This document shows positions 21,678 to 31,714 of a DNA stretch of 64,000 bases, piece after piece. The stretch comes from Rhabdophis nuchalis (taxonomy: Eukaryota; Chordata; Lepidosauria; Squamata; Natricidae). The position numbers were made by a program, and so were the translations under genes. The stretch is from NCBI GenBank assembly GCA_039707465.1, contig CM077648.1:77190119-77254118 (forward strand). Direction: 5' to 3'. Numbering within the stretch: the first letter of the stretch is position 1; the number at the start of each line of letters is the position of its first letter. The notes beneath the pieces were generated by a model. The model saw only the letters and a program-made list of their open reading frames with translations. It was not told the origin of the DNA and searched no databases.

Positions 21678-24600
21678 GTTAAATTTATTAACCGCTCCCT
21701 CTCCCCACAGGGACTCGGGGCGGTGCACAGGGAGGATAAAAACAATAAATATACAAAATACATACGAATTTAAAAACAGATTAAATTAATTCCTGTGCTA
21801 AAATCCCATTAACTAAAAATCCCCACCCCCCAAAAAACCCTAAAGACAGAGGAGTAGTTATCCCAGGCCGGCAAGGCAGAAAAAGTGTGTTTTCAATTTA
21901 AGACGGAAGGAGCGGAGATCCGTGGTGGTCCTAATATCGGGGGGGAGGTCGTTCCAGAGGGCTGGGCCCGCCACAGAGAGAGCCCTTCCCCTGGGTGTCG
22001 CCCGCCGACAAAGTCCAGTGGACGGCACCCGGAGAAGTCCCTCTCTATGGGAGCGAATCGGTCGTGAGGATGTATGAGGCAGGATCCGATCCCGCAAGTA
22101 GCTAGGTCCCGAGCCATGGAGCGCTTTAAAGATGATAATTAATACCTTGAAGCGCACCCGGAAGACGACAGGCAGCCAGTGCAGCTCGCGCAAGAGCGGT
22201 GTTACATGGGTGTACCTTGTGGTACCCATAATTGCTCGCGCGGCTGCATTCTGGACCAGCTGAAGTCTCCGGGTGCACCTCAAGGGAAGCCCCATGTAGA
22301 GAGAGTTACAATAGTCCAGTCGGGATGTCACGAGGGCATGAGTGACTGTGCGAAGGGCGTCCCGATCCAATAGGGGGCGCAATTGGCGTACCAGGCGAAC
22401 CTGGTAAAACGCCCTCCTGGCCACGGCTGTCACCTGATCTTCCATTGACAGCCGGGTATCCAGGAGGACACCCAAATTGCGCGCCCCATCCACAGGGGCA
22501 AGATGTTCGCCCCCTATGGCCAGCGATGGAATGAGCTGGTTGAATCGGGCAGCCGGAAACCACAGCCACTCGGTCTTGGTCGGGTTTAGCTTGAGTCCGT
22601 TACTTCCCATCCAGATCCGCACGGCTTCCAGGCACTGGCACATCACCGCTACGGCATCGTTGGGGTGGTCTGGGGTAGATATATACAGCTGGGTGTCGTC
22701 AGCGTATAGATGATACTCTACCCCAAAACCACGGATGATCTCACCCAGCGGCTTCATGTATGTGTTAAACAGGAGGGGCGAGAGGACCGACCCCTGAGGC
22801 ACCCCACATATAAGGGGTCTCGCGGTCGACCTCTGCCCCCCTGCCAACACAAATTGCGATCGGCCAGAGAGGTAGGAGGAGAACCACCGCAGAACGGTGC
22901 CTCCCACCCCCAACCCCCCCAGCCGATGCAATAGGATACCATGGTCGATGGTATCGAAAGCCGCCGAGAGGTCTAATAGGACCAGGATGGAGGAACAACC
23001 CCCATCTCTGGCCCTCCAGAGATCATCCACCAACGCGACCAATGCCGTCTCGGTGCTATGCCCGGGCCGAAAGCCGGACTGGCGCGGATCTAGATAATCA
23101 ACTTCATCCAGGTGACGGGGAAACTGTTGTGCCACCACACTCTCGACAACCTTCGCCAAAAAGGGAAGGTTGGAGACAGGACGATAGTTGTTTAAAAGAG
23201 CTGGATCCAAAGAGGGCTTCTTGAGGAGGGGCCTCACCATCGCCTCTTTTAGGGAAGCAGGTAAGGAACCCTCACTCAAGGATGCGTTGACAACCTCTTG
23301 GAGCCAGCCTCGTGTCCCCTCCCAGGATGCCAGTACAAGCCAGGAGGGACACGGGTCCAGTAAACATGTGGTGGCTCGCAGTCGCCCACGTAACCTGTCC
23401 ATATCTTCGGAAGCAACGGAGTCAAACTCCTCCCAAACGAGATCTCTCTTGTGGCATCCCACTGGGCCATGAATGGGGGCTAGCTCACTCTGTATCTGAG
23501 CGGTTTTCTCCTGCAGAAAAGTCACAAATTCCTCTGCTCTACCCTGTAGCGGGGCTTCCCGCTCCCTCTGTTGAAGGAGGGAGCGGGTCACCCTAAACAG
23601 GGCGGCAGGGCGGTTTTCTGCGGATGCTATGAGAGTGGCACAATGGTGACGTTTGGCCACTCTCAGCGCCACAATGTAAGTCCGTAAATGGGCTCTTACC
23701 TGTGTCCGGTCAGATTCAGAACGGCTAGACCTCCATCTTCCCTCTAGGCATCTCTTGCGGCGTTTCATCACCCGCAGCTCCTCAGTAAACCAAGGAGCCA
23801 GGGTGGTTCGCCGCCGCAAGAGAGGCCGCAAGGGCGCGACCCGATCCAAGGCTCCCACGGCCGCAATGTTCCATGCGGCCGTGAGGTCCTCCATCGGGGC
23901 ACGGGTCAGGGATACAGGAAATGGCCCAAGCGCCGTCTGGAACCCATCTGGGTCCATCAGGCGCCTGGGGCGGTACCAGATTGGAGACTCTGGTTCCGCC
24001 TCCCCGCGGAGGGGAGCAGCGGTCGGAAAGTCGAGGCGGAGAAGTGAGTGGTCTGACCATGACAAGGGCGTGATGACTATATCCCCTATACCCAGATCAC
24101 TCTTCCATTGGCCTGAGACAAAGATGAGATCCGGTGTATGTCCACCCTCGTGAGTGGGGCCTTGAATTACTTGGGTCAGGTCCATGGCCGTCATGGAAGC
24201 CATGAACTCCCGAGCTGCCTCGGATGATTCGCCCACCGATGGCAGATTAAAGTCCCCCATGACTAAAAGTCTGGGGGTCTCCACTGCCACCGTAGCGATC
24301 ACCTCGAGGAGCTCGGGCAGGGCTGCTGCTACATAGCGGGGAGCCAGGTATACAACCAGCAGGCCCAACTGCCTCCCTAGGCCCCACTTCACACAGAGGG
24401 ACTCACAACCGGTAGTCTGTGGCACAATGGTCTCTCTCGCCTCAAGACCTTCTTTTACAATGACCGCTACCCCACCACCCCTGCCTAGGGCCCGCGGCTG
24501 ATGAAAAGCACGGTAGCCTGGTGGGCACATTTCAACGAGGGGAAGTCCTCCCTCGTGGCCCAACCAGGTCTCCGTTATTCCGGCCAGGTCCGGGTCCCCC

Positions 24601-25085
24601 TCTGACAGAAGGTCACTAATGAGGGGGGCCTTGTTGACAACGGACCTGGCATTGCAATACATCAGCCGCAGGCCCTGGCTCTGTACCTCCTGACCACCTA
24701 GTTTGCGGGGGTTGTGGCGCCCGACCGTTTCTAACCAACGGCCGCGCGCCAACAACCGGGAGGATGTAGCTTGTCTCCCCTCGGTCCTGCCTCTCCCCAC
24801 GACCCTCTGAATCGGTATGCCCCCAGCTGGAACGACTTGTGTGTCCCCCCCCCTATCAGCCTCCGCTTCCTTCCGTCGACTGCAAGCCTGGCCCTCTCTG
24901 TTTAATTGACTATACCCTCCCCCCTCCCTGGTACCCTCTAAAATTAACAATAATCTACCCGCTAAAAACCCCCTTAAGCCGCGTTTCGCCCGCCTCTTCA
25001 GATCAATGAATCCTTCATCGATAGGATAGCATCCATAGCATCTGATGCGGCCCCTATTGAGCCGGGCGAAAACTGATTCGGTGTA
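21677..25085 (-). mobile_element. L2-clade LINE with intact main ORF, interrupted by a DIRS element
   Basis: The minus-strand element reads from ~25085 to its AAT tail. The 3' UTR carries the closing box CCCTGTGGGGAGAGGGAGCG. The main ORF is uninterrupted. Upstream of it, 24951-25085 is non-repetitive GC-rich sequence that stops abruptly at the DIRS left end. The rest of the L2 5' region may lie beyond 31372. Confidence 0.85.
21858..24950 (-). CDS. L2 LINE endonuclease-reverse transcriptase, intact 1030 residues
   Basis: This protein nicks the target and reverse transcribes the LINE RNA at the nick. The AP-type endonuclease begins near residue 95 (LRLMYCNARSVVNK). It carries the catalytic ETW (~126), GDFNLP (~233) and WSDHSLL (~305). 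The RT domain starts near 590 with [17 protein letters not shown]. It continues with [13 protein letters not shown] (~673), [14 protein letters not shown] (~742) and YADDTQLYI (~774). The C-terminal LKLKTHFFCLAGLG is shared with the other L2 copies. No stops or frameshifts are seen. I take the first ATG of the open frame, but the true start may be further in. Confidence 0.93.
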   Translation of the reverse strand: MLILEGTREGGGYSQLNREGQACSRRKEAEADRGGDTQVVPAGGIPIQRVVGRGRTEGRQATSSRLLARGRWLETVGRHNPRKLGGQEVQSQGLRLMYCNARSVVNKAPLISDLLSEGDPDLAGITETWLGHEGGLPLVEMCPPGYRAFHQPRALGRGGGVAVIVKEGLEARETIVPQTTGCESLCVKWGLGRQLGLLVVYLAPRYVAAALPELLEVIATVAVETPRLLVMGDFNLPSVGESSEAAREFMASMTAMDLTQVIQGPTHEGGHTPDLIFVSGQWKSDLGIGDIVITPLSWSDHSLLRLDFPTAAPLRGEAEPESPIWYRPRRLMDPDGFQTALGPFPVSLTRAPMEDLTAAWNIAAVGALDRVAPLRPLLRRRTTLAPWFTEELRVMKRRKRCLEGRWRSSRSESDRTQVRAHLRTYIVALRVAKRHHCATLIASAENRPAALFRVTRSLLQQREREAPLQGRAEEFVTFLQEKTAQIQSELAPIHGPVGCHKRDLVWEEFDSVASEDMDRLRGRLRATTCLLDPCPSWLVLASWEGTRGWLQEVVNASLSEGSLPASLKEAMVRPLLKKPSLDPALLNNYRPVSNLPFLAKVVESVVAQQFPRHLDEVDYLDPRQSGFRPGHSTETALVALVDDLWRARDGGCSSILVLLDLSAAFDTIDHGILLHRLGGLGVGGTVLRWFSSYLSGRSQFVLAGGQRSTARPLICGVPQGSVLSPLLFNTYMKPLGEIIRGFGVEYHLYADDTQLYISTPDHPNDAVAVMCQCLEAVRIWMGSNGLKLNPTKTEWLWFPAARFNQLIPSLAIGGEHLAPVDGARNLGVLLDTRLSMEDQVTAVARRAFYQVRLVRQLRPLLDRDALRTVTHALVTSRLDYCNSLYMGLPLRCTRRLQLVQNAAARAIMGTTRYTHVTPLLRELHWLPVVFRVRFKVLIIIFKALHGSGPSYLRDRILPHTSSRPIRSHREGLLRVPSTGLCRRATPRGRALSVAGPALWNDLPPDIRTTTDLRSFRLKLKTHFFCLAGLG

Positions 25086-25113
25086 GAAGTGTCGTTGGCT
25101 TACCTGAACGATC

Positions 25114-25231
25114 TTCTCTGTGTGCTGCGAGGAGAGTCCAACTATGGGTTAATTCTGCCTAACTGTCCTCTGGACTGGATTGATTTTCTTTGAAGCCACG
25201 CCTCTTCCTGTGTGTTTCCCAGAATTTCAAT
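25114..25231 (+). repeat. DIRS left inverted terminal repeat
   Basis: Contains GAGAGTCCAACTATGGGTTA, then CTGGACTGGATTGATTTTCT and ends near CCCAGAATTTCAAT. It matches the reverse complement of 31253-31372 with few differences (CCTCTTCC versus CGTCTTCC). About 25 further unpaired bases (25088-25113) form the outer left end. Confidence 0.93.
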
Positions 25232-25376
25232 TTAAGGCGTGGACCTGTAGGTCGTCTGGTTGGTTCTCATGTTGCCGAAGGCTCGTAGTGCAAACAAAGT
25301 CTGTCAAGGTAGGAAAACAGTGAAAATCCAAAACAAAAAAACAGAGGAATCTACTAAGCAAGGGCGGGTTTGGACT

Positions 25377-25460
25377 CTCCTCGCAGCACACAGAGAAGAT
25401 CGTTCAGGTAAGCCAACAACACTTCTCCTGTGTGCTGCTTGGAGAGTCCAACTATGGGAA
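25377..25460 (+). repeat. DIRS internal complementary region
   Basis: The first part (CAGCACACAGAGAAGATCGT, then TCAGGTAAGCCAAC) is the reverse complement of the extreme left end at 25093-25128. The second part (CTTCTCCTGTGTGCTGCTTG, then GAGAGTCCAACTATGGG) is the reverse complement of the extreme right end at 31336-31372. This joined copy of both outer ends is the hallmark from which DIRS elements are thought to regenerate their termini via a circle. Confidence 0.93.
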
Positions 25461-25500
25461 GTGCCCAAGCTAAACATTCCCAGGGCGGGAAACAGCTTCA

Positions 25501-26582
25501 CTAGTAGATTCCATCGTTAAGTGAACTTGTTGCAGAACCCTGCGACCAAAAACCGCCTCTGAAGATGCAAACCTGTCCAAACTTATAATTACGTACGAAC
25601 TGGGACGGGGAGGCCCAGGTGGCCGCCCTGCAAATCTCGTCAAGTGTTGCCTAAGTAGCCCAGGCCGCCGACGTCGTCACACTCCTGGTCGAGTGCGCCG
25701 TGATGTTACGAGGCACCTGTTGGGCTTGCTGTTCATAAGCGGAAGCGATGCAGGAACGCAACCACCTGCTAACGGTGGCTGCAGTGGCCTTCTGACCCAT
25801 GTTGTGGGGTTGGAATGTGACAAACAAGGCCTCCGATCGCCGGTAGGACGCAGTGCGCTTTACGTATGTCTTGACCGCACGGCGGACATCGAGCTTATGC
25901 CACCGTCGTTCCCTGGGGTGCAGAAATTCGGACAGAAATTCGGTAAGATGACTTCCTGGGCGCGGTGGAACATCGAGTTGACTTTCGGAACGAAGGTGGG
26001 GTCAAGGCGTAAAACCACCCTGTCCTCGTGGATAACACAAAGGTCATCCCTGACCGACAATGCCACCAGCTCCGAAATCCTGCGTGCCGAAGTGATGGCC
26101 ACCAAAAATACCATCTTGAATGTGAGACGTTTCAAGTCGCATGTACGCAATGGCTCGAATGGTGGATCAATCAGAGCCCTGAGCATTATATGTAGATCCC
26201 ATGTCGGGTACCTGTGAACGACAGGTGGACGAATGTTGGCGGCCCCTCTCAGGAAGCTCTTCACCCTTGGATGACGAGCCAGTGATGGGTAGGAGTCGAA
26301 AGCCAGCACGGTGGAGAGGGCGGCTGTCTGGCAGCGAAGAGTGTTAGCTGCCAGACCCTGTTCCAGGCCTCGCTGAAGGAAGTCCAACACATCAGGGATG
26401 GAGGCTGAGACGGGGTCGACCTGGCGAGGGCCGCACCAAGCTATGAAGGCGGTCCAGGTGGCGTCGTATATCCTGGTAGTCGAAGGGCGACGGGAGGCCT
26501 GTATGGTGCGTATGACTCCGTCAGAAAAATTAGCCCTTTCTAGGAGCTGCCTTTCACACGCCAAGCAGCCAGCTGCATCCAT
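25501..26582 (-). pseudogene. DIRS tyrosine recombinase, frameshifted
   Basis: The recombinase integrates the circular DNA copy. From the ATG at 26582 (MDAAGCLACERQLL) the frame shows a core-binding domain (STTRIYDATWTAFIAWC, LRCQTAALSTVL, HPRVKSFLRGA). The catalytic Arg lies in ITSARRISELVALS. The frame then runs off near 25925-25940 and ends at 25860. The catalytic HxxR (AHSTRS, 25681-25698) and the terminal Tyr (FVRNYK, 25583-25600) lie in another frame, which also holds one TAG just after the HxxR box. The ATG overlaps the end of the RT-RNase H frame by 43 bp. Confidence 0.88.
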
Positions 26583-28237
26583 TGTGGCTCTGGGTGCGCA
26601 ATGGAGCCCTGAATGAGTGACATCTCCTCCGGGGGAATCCTCCACGGCTTGACTACGGAGAGGCTCACCAAGTCTGCGAACCACAATCACCTGGGCCAGA
26701 AGGGAGCGACTCCTATAATGTCTGCCTGCTCCTTGAGGATTTTCCGTATCAGACCTGGCAGCAGGGGAAACGGCGGAAAGGCGTACAGAAGACCTGGGGG
26801 CCAATGGCACCTGAGAGCGTTGATGCCTTCCGCCCCCTGACACCTGTACCTGGTGAAGTACCTTGGGAGTTGCGCATTCGCTGCGGAGGCGAACAGGTCG
26901 ACTGTAGGTTGGCCAAATCTCTGCGTTATCTTGAGGAATAGGTCCGGGTGCAGCTGCCACTCCGAGTTGTCGATGGTGGCTCTGCTCAGCCAGTCCGCCT
27001 GGATGTTGCTCTCCCCTGAAATGTGCTCCGTCCTGATGGAGGCAAGATGCCTCTCCGCCCAAAGGCCCAGCCGTTCGGCTTCTTCCATCAACAATCTGGA
27101 GCAGGTGCCCCCTTGGCGATTGATGTGGGCCTTGGTGGAGACATTGTCCGTGAGCAACAGAACGTGATGGTTCTGAATGGTCGAGTGGAAGTGTAGAAGC
27201 GCTAGGCAAGCCACCCTCAACTCCAGCCAATTGATGCTGTTTTTGAGTTCCTCGGGTGACCACTTCCCTTGCGCCACCTGGTTGTCTAGGTGGGCTCCCC
27301 AGCCGAAGAGGCTGGCGTCTGTGGTGATGACGACTCAGTCTGGCTCGCGGAAGAGGCACCCCTTGGCCAGGGACGTCGCAGTCCACCACCTCAGGGATGA
27401 GCGGACCTTGTCCGGGACTGGAACATGCCTGGGTGAGTCGCTTTCCTTGGCGCGCTGGTGGGGCAATAGGCACCACTGTAGATGTCGAGAGTGTAGGCGC
27501 GCCCATGGGACAATTGAGAGGCATGAGATCATCTTGCCGAGGAGTTGCGACAGGAGAACGATGGGGGCGGTTCTGGATGACCGCACCTTCAGTGCGAGGG
27601 GGAGTAGACTGCTCACGCGCTCGGGCGACAGGTAGACCTGACAGGAGATGGTGACCGCTCCCAGGTGTGTCAGACTGGTGGTGGGCATCATGTGGCTCTT
27701 TTTCAGACTGATGGAGAACCCGTGGTGTTCGAGGGTTCTCATGGTCAGGCGGAGATCCCTGAGCGCCTGCTGGTGGCTGGACGATTGAATGACGATGTCG
27801 TCTAGATAAGCCTGTAACCGGACTGGTCATGACCTGAGGGATGCCAGTACTGCAGCTAGGACCTTCGTAAACGTCCTCGATGCGGAGGACAGGCCGAAGG
27901 GGAGAGCCCTGTATTGGTAGTGACTGCCTGCATAGTAGAACCTGAGAAACCTGCGGTGGGCCTTCCGGACCGGGATGTGGAGGTAGGCCTCCTGTAGATC
28001 TATAGAAGTTAAGAGATCCCCTGGTCGAATGCAACTTAGGATGGACTGGAGGGACTGCATTTTGAAGCGTCTGTATGCCAGATGCCGATTCAGGTGTTTT
28101 AGATCTAAGATACCCCTCCAGCTCCCCGAGTTCTTGGGAACTAGGAACAGGATCGAATAGAAACCGGACCCTACTTGGTTTACCGGTACTGGTTCTATGG
28201 CATTTATGTCCTTCAGGTGTGCCACCTCCTGCTCCAT
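26540..28237 (-). pseudogene. DIRS reverse transcriptase-RNase H, three in-frame TGA codons
   Basis: A single frame, shared by all segments, runs from about 28237 to the TAG at 26540. RT motifs: GFYSILFLVPKNSG, LTSIDLQEAYLHIPV, LPFGLSSASRTFTKVL and YLDDIVIQ. RNase H motifs: ITTDASLFGWGAHL, INWLELRVACLAL and LLLTDNVSTKAHIN. The tail reads APFWPR, then LWFADLVSLS. TGA codons interrupt it at 27827-27829, 27335-27337 and 26687-26689, each where homologues would plausibly have Arg CGA. No frameshift is needed. No methyltransferase domain is visible after RNase H. Confidence 0.9.
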
Positions 28238-28421
28238 GAGGGACCTCCTGAGGGGAGAGGAAGGGGTGGGGCAGCGAATGAATCGCCTGGGAGGAAGGGA
28301 AAGGAATTCCAGGGTAAGACCTATCCGGATGGTCTGTAAGACCTACTGATCTGACGTGGTCTGCTCCCAGGCCGCCTGAAAGAGGTGGAGGCGGCCCCCT
28401 ATGGGAGCAGTCGCCAGAGAG

Positions 28422-30469
28422 TCACTTAAATTTACGGAATGGTCTGGAGCCTGAGCCTCCTCTGAAGGGGCGCTTCGAGAAGAATTGCTGTCGGCCCCTG
28501 TCACGAAAGGATTGATGGTCCTGACCCCTATCTGATCCCTGATTATAGGGCCGATGGTATTGTCCTGAGCTGGTGGAGGGCTCGGACGTACGAAAGGACT
28601 GTTTCCGAAAGGACCCAGAACCTTTGTGCTCTGTCTTTTTTGTTACGGAGGGCATGACCTTCTTCTTGTCTTTGTTCTCAACTAGGACGGGGTCAAGAAC
28701 CTCACCAAAAAGCTTCCCCCCTTTATAGGGGGCAGAAGCGATCTTCCACTTGGATCGCATGTCTGCATTCCAGTGGCGGAGCCAAAGTAGTCTCCTAGAG
28801 GTCACGTTGGATGCCAAGGCCCTAGAGGCAAACTTGCCGGAATTCAGAGTGGCGTCGGCGGTGTAGGAAACGCCCGCCATTATCTTCCTTCAACTCCTGC
28901 CTAGCTTTGGAATCACTCGCTGGAACTTTCGCCAAAAGTTGCCGGAGCCACTTAAGAGTGGCCCTGGACATGAAGGAAGCTGAGGTGGCAGTCTTAATTG
29001 CCCATGCAGCCGCCATGTGGGTCTTGTGGCAGGCCTTCTCGGACCTCTTGTCCTCCGCCTTAAGGCCCTCCAGGAGGTCAGGAGGTAATACAGATGTGGA
29101 AGTGAGTGCCTGTACCGGAGGGTCTACTGGAGGCAGCTTAAGGAGGTCCTCCAAAGGGGCATCCACCGTGTACAGCTGTTTATCAATATTGCTATGCGAA
29201 GCCGCAGTGCCTGGCTGGGCCCACTGGCGCTGAACTAGGTTCAAAAACATCTTGGGGACAGGGACTATCTCCTGAGTCTCTTCTGGTTCTTCAAAGAGAC
29301 CCTCATCATTGTCAGAGGCCACCTCAGTGGCCGGTTCAGGGGTGGTAACCTTCATGCGGGTGGAAACCTTAGCCTTGCTTAGGATGGTTTCAAAAGTAGA
29401 GCTGCGGAAAAGCCCTTTAAAAGCAGGCTTCTGGGAGCGGTCACCGCTGGGGGCCTGGAAGGAGGGATAGAAGACACAATTGCCAAGAGACTTAGATCTA
29501 AAAAATAACTTTGCCTTGATTTTTTGAGTAATATTGTATAACATGTGTATCTGGATTTTTGCAAATGACTGACAGCATTGAATTGAGAACTTAGAAATAT
29601 GTACTTGTTTTCACTTTGTAGTATTATGAAAAATGTTTTTTGTTAATGATTTATTATGAAGCTCCGGAAGGGCCGACGACTTTGATGCGAAAGCTCTCAA
29701 AATTTCTTTGTATCTCTTACCCTACCCTAATGAAAAATTGTAAAACCAATAAAACTTTTTCAATATAAAAGAAGCAGGCTTCTCTGGGACAGCTTGCTCA
29801 TCCCCTGAGAACTCCTGTTCAGGAAGCAAGTCATCCTCCACAGTGGAATCCCCACTATCCAGGGAGGAATGAGGAGAGGGAGACCTGGGGGTTGCCTGGC
29901 TCACTGTAACTCTGGAGGTACTAGGCTTCCTGACACGTTTGGTTCTCTGCTTGATGCCATCAGCTATTCCCTGGGAAATGGCCTTATTAATTATGGCTTG
30001 TAATTCAGCAGAGTGCAGGCCCCTGGTCTTCAATAGGTCTAACTCTTTTGGTAGGCCTTGCTGAGGTAAGGGGAGGGGAAACGACCCTAGAAGTAGAAAA
30101 ACTGTCCTCCTGAAACAGATCATCTCCCACCAAGGAAGGCTCTGGGGAATCATCAGAAGAGAATTCTTGTTCTTCTTCCTCTTCTTCTCTGTCTATCAGG
30201 GGGATAGGTTGAACCACAGGGATAGGATCCACTTGAACTTCCCCAGCGGGAGTCTCTCTAGAATTTTCGCTGGCCTTGCGCTGGGCCTTATCAAATTCTT
30301 TATCAAGGGCCTTTTGGCGCCTGGAGGCAGCCTTATCCTGAGCTTTGTCTTGCCTCTTTCCCCCGGCCTTGCTCAGGGCTTCAGAAGCGGCCTTGCTGGC
30401 CTGTCTAACGAGCCCCCTGCTGGTGGATGGCCCTGGCTGTTCAGAGTCTTGGGAAGATCTTTCAGACAT
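28422..30469 (-). pseudogene. DIRS gag-like protein, broken
   Basis: The start is MSERSSQDSEQPGPSTSRG at 30469, followed by a Lys/Ala/Gln-rich basic helix and an acidic EEEEEEQEFSSDDSPEPS. The frame changes near 30060 and continues with ELQAIINKAISQGIADGIKQ to the insertion at 29783. It resumes left of the insertion (FETILSKAKVSTRM), with LYTVDAPLEDLLKLPPVD and MAAAWAIKTATSASFMSR, shifts again near 28870, and ends with an Arg/Gly/Ser-rich RGGSGSRPFRKFK. DIRS gag proteins package the RNA; sequence conservation is low, so the call rests on position and composition. Confidence 0.75.
29433..29771 (+). mobile_element. ORF1-only L1-derived retroposon, copy B (5'-truncated)
   Basis: Contains the last ~20 codons of ORF1 (GGLEG-like segment to AKRLRSKK and stop) followed directly by the same 3' UTR as copy C, ending AATAAAACTTTTTCAATATA and AAAG. 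The target duplication AAGCAGGCTTCT lies at 29421-29432 and 29772-29783. It sits inside the DIRS gag gene, opposite in orientation. Very similar to copy C, so both are from a related, fairly recent source. Confidence 0.9.
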
Positions 30470-31252
30470 CTTGGGCCCCAGTAACTCACCACCCGATGAA
30501 CGATGGCCGGCAAAGGGACTTCAGCCAGGTGATCTCGATCAGCAGAGTTGAAGAGGCAGTATGAAAACAGCAGATCAGCTCGTGAACGAGACTAAAAAGC
30601 TGCCTCCCAAGGAGCAGGAATGCACCCAAAGCCAAGGAGAGCCTGCCGGATCAAGGCTGGACAGAAGATCTTTCCAAAGCCTCTTGGTTTGGAGCCGGCC
30701 GAAGAAGCAAGTGCTGAAAAACTCCCCTTTTCTGGAGCCTTCTTCGCGCCTCCGCACACGCTGTGGAAATGGCACCACTCGCAGCTGCTCTGGAGCCGGA
30801 TACGGGGCTTCCGGAGGAAAGCGCGGTCAATTAAGCCGCCCCCGCCTTCTCCTGCAGCTAAACGCCCGCCAATGGCTGAAAAGCCTTAAAAATGGCGGGT
30901 GCGATTCAAACGGACGGCGCGAAGCCGCCCTGTTTGAAGCCGGCAATAAGCAGAGCCGGGAAGGAAAGCGGCCGCTCCAGCGAGAAAAGAACGCCAACGG
31001 CAGGGCTCCTCGCCACTGACCGAAGCGCTGTTCAAAGCTCCCAAGGCAATCCAAGCCTGGGGCCAGAAAGAAACCCGCGCGCGCCCGGTCGAACCCAGGA
31101 CACGTCGGGAAGGTTGAAGGCTGTGAGTTTAAAGTAAAACTCACTGAAGAGCTGTGCTGTAAAGGAGAAATTATTTCTTGAAGAGTCCAACTAACGTTCT
31201 GTATAAAACTCTTAAGGAGAACCAACAGAACACGTCCTAGGGCTTCAGACTG

Positions 31253-31372
31253 CATTGAAATTCTGGGAAACACACAGGAAGACGCGTGGCTTCAAAGAAA
31301 ATCAATCCAGTCCAGAGGGCAGTTAGGCAGAATTAACCCATAGTTGGACTCCCCAAGCAGCACACAGGAGAA
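31253..31372 (-). repeat. DIRS right inverted terminal repeat
   Basis: Reverse complement of the left repeat: CATTGAAATTCTGGGAAACA ... AACCCATAGTTGGACTCCCC, ending AAGCAGCACACAGGAGAA. The outer bases match the second half of the internal complementary region. Confidence 0.93.
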
Positions 31373-31596
31373 TTTTGCTGTTTTCTTCTCATCATTGGTG
31401 ACTGGTGGTCGCTAAGGCACGACCGATCCAAACGGTAATCCCATAACCATTGGGATATAGCCATCGAAGCCCAGCCATGGCAGCCCAGTTGCCCTTTGGT
31501 GACAGGAAGGCAGGGTCAGGTATGGGGGTGAGGAAAGCAAGACTTTCCTCTGGTGGTGGTAGTGATTATTATTATTATAGAACTAATACAAATGTA
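31373..31596. other. Flank of the DIRS insertion
   Basis: GC-moderate sequence with no frame. It could be the displaced 5' region of the L2 at 21677-25085, because the DIRS inserted inside that copy. I cannot prove it from sequence alone. Confidence 0.35.
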
Positions 31597-31714
31597 ATGA
31601 ACATACAATACAATACAATACAATACAATACAATACAATACAATACAATACAATACAATACAATACAATACAATACAATACAATACAATACAATACAATA
31701 CAATACAATACAAT
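31597..31714. repeat. (ACAAT)n microsatellite, CR1 tail
   Basis: About 22 pentamers joined directly to a CR1 3' end, consistent with the short tandem repeat that ends CR1 elements. Confidence 0.93.

Larger units (their letters stand above)
25088..31372 (-). mobile_element. DIRS-type tyrosine-recombinase retrotransposon
   Basis: The ~6.3 kb element (minus strand) has inverted terminal repeats of ~118 bp, an internal complementary region next to the left repeat, and gag, RT-RNase H and tyrosine recombinase genes. DIRS elements replicate through a circular DNA that the recombinase inserts, so no target duplication is expected and none is seen. A 339-bp retroposon has inserted into gag (29433-29771). 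Three TGA codons and at least two frame breaks disable it. Confidence 0.93.

Noticed and set aside
25860..28034. Single 724-residue protein
   Set aside because: Only the last ~240 residues (from 26582) are recombinase; the upstream part is the RT gene read in another frame.
31373..31596. Target-site duplication of the DIRS element
   Set aside because: None found, and none is expected for recombinase-mediated insertion.
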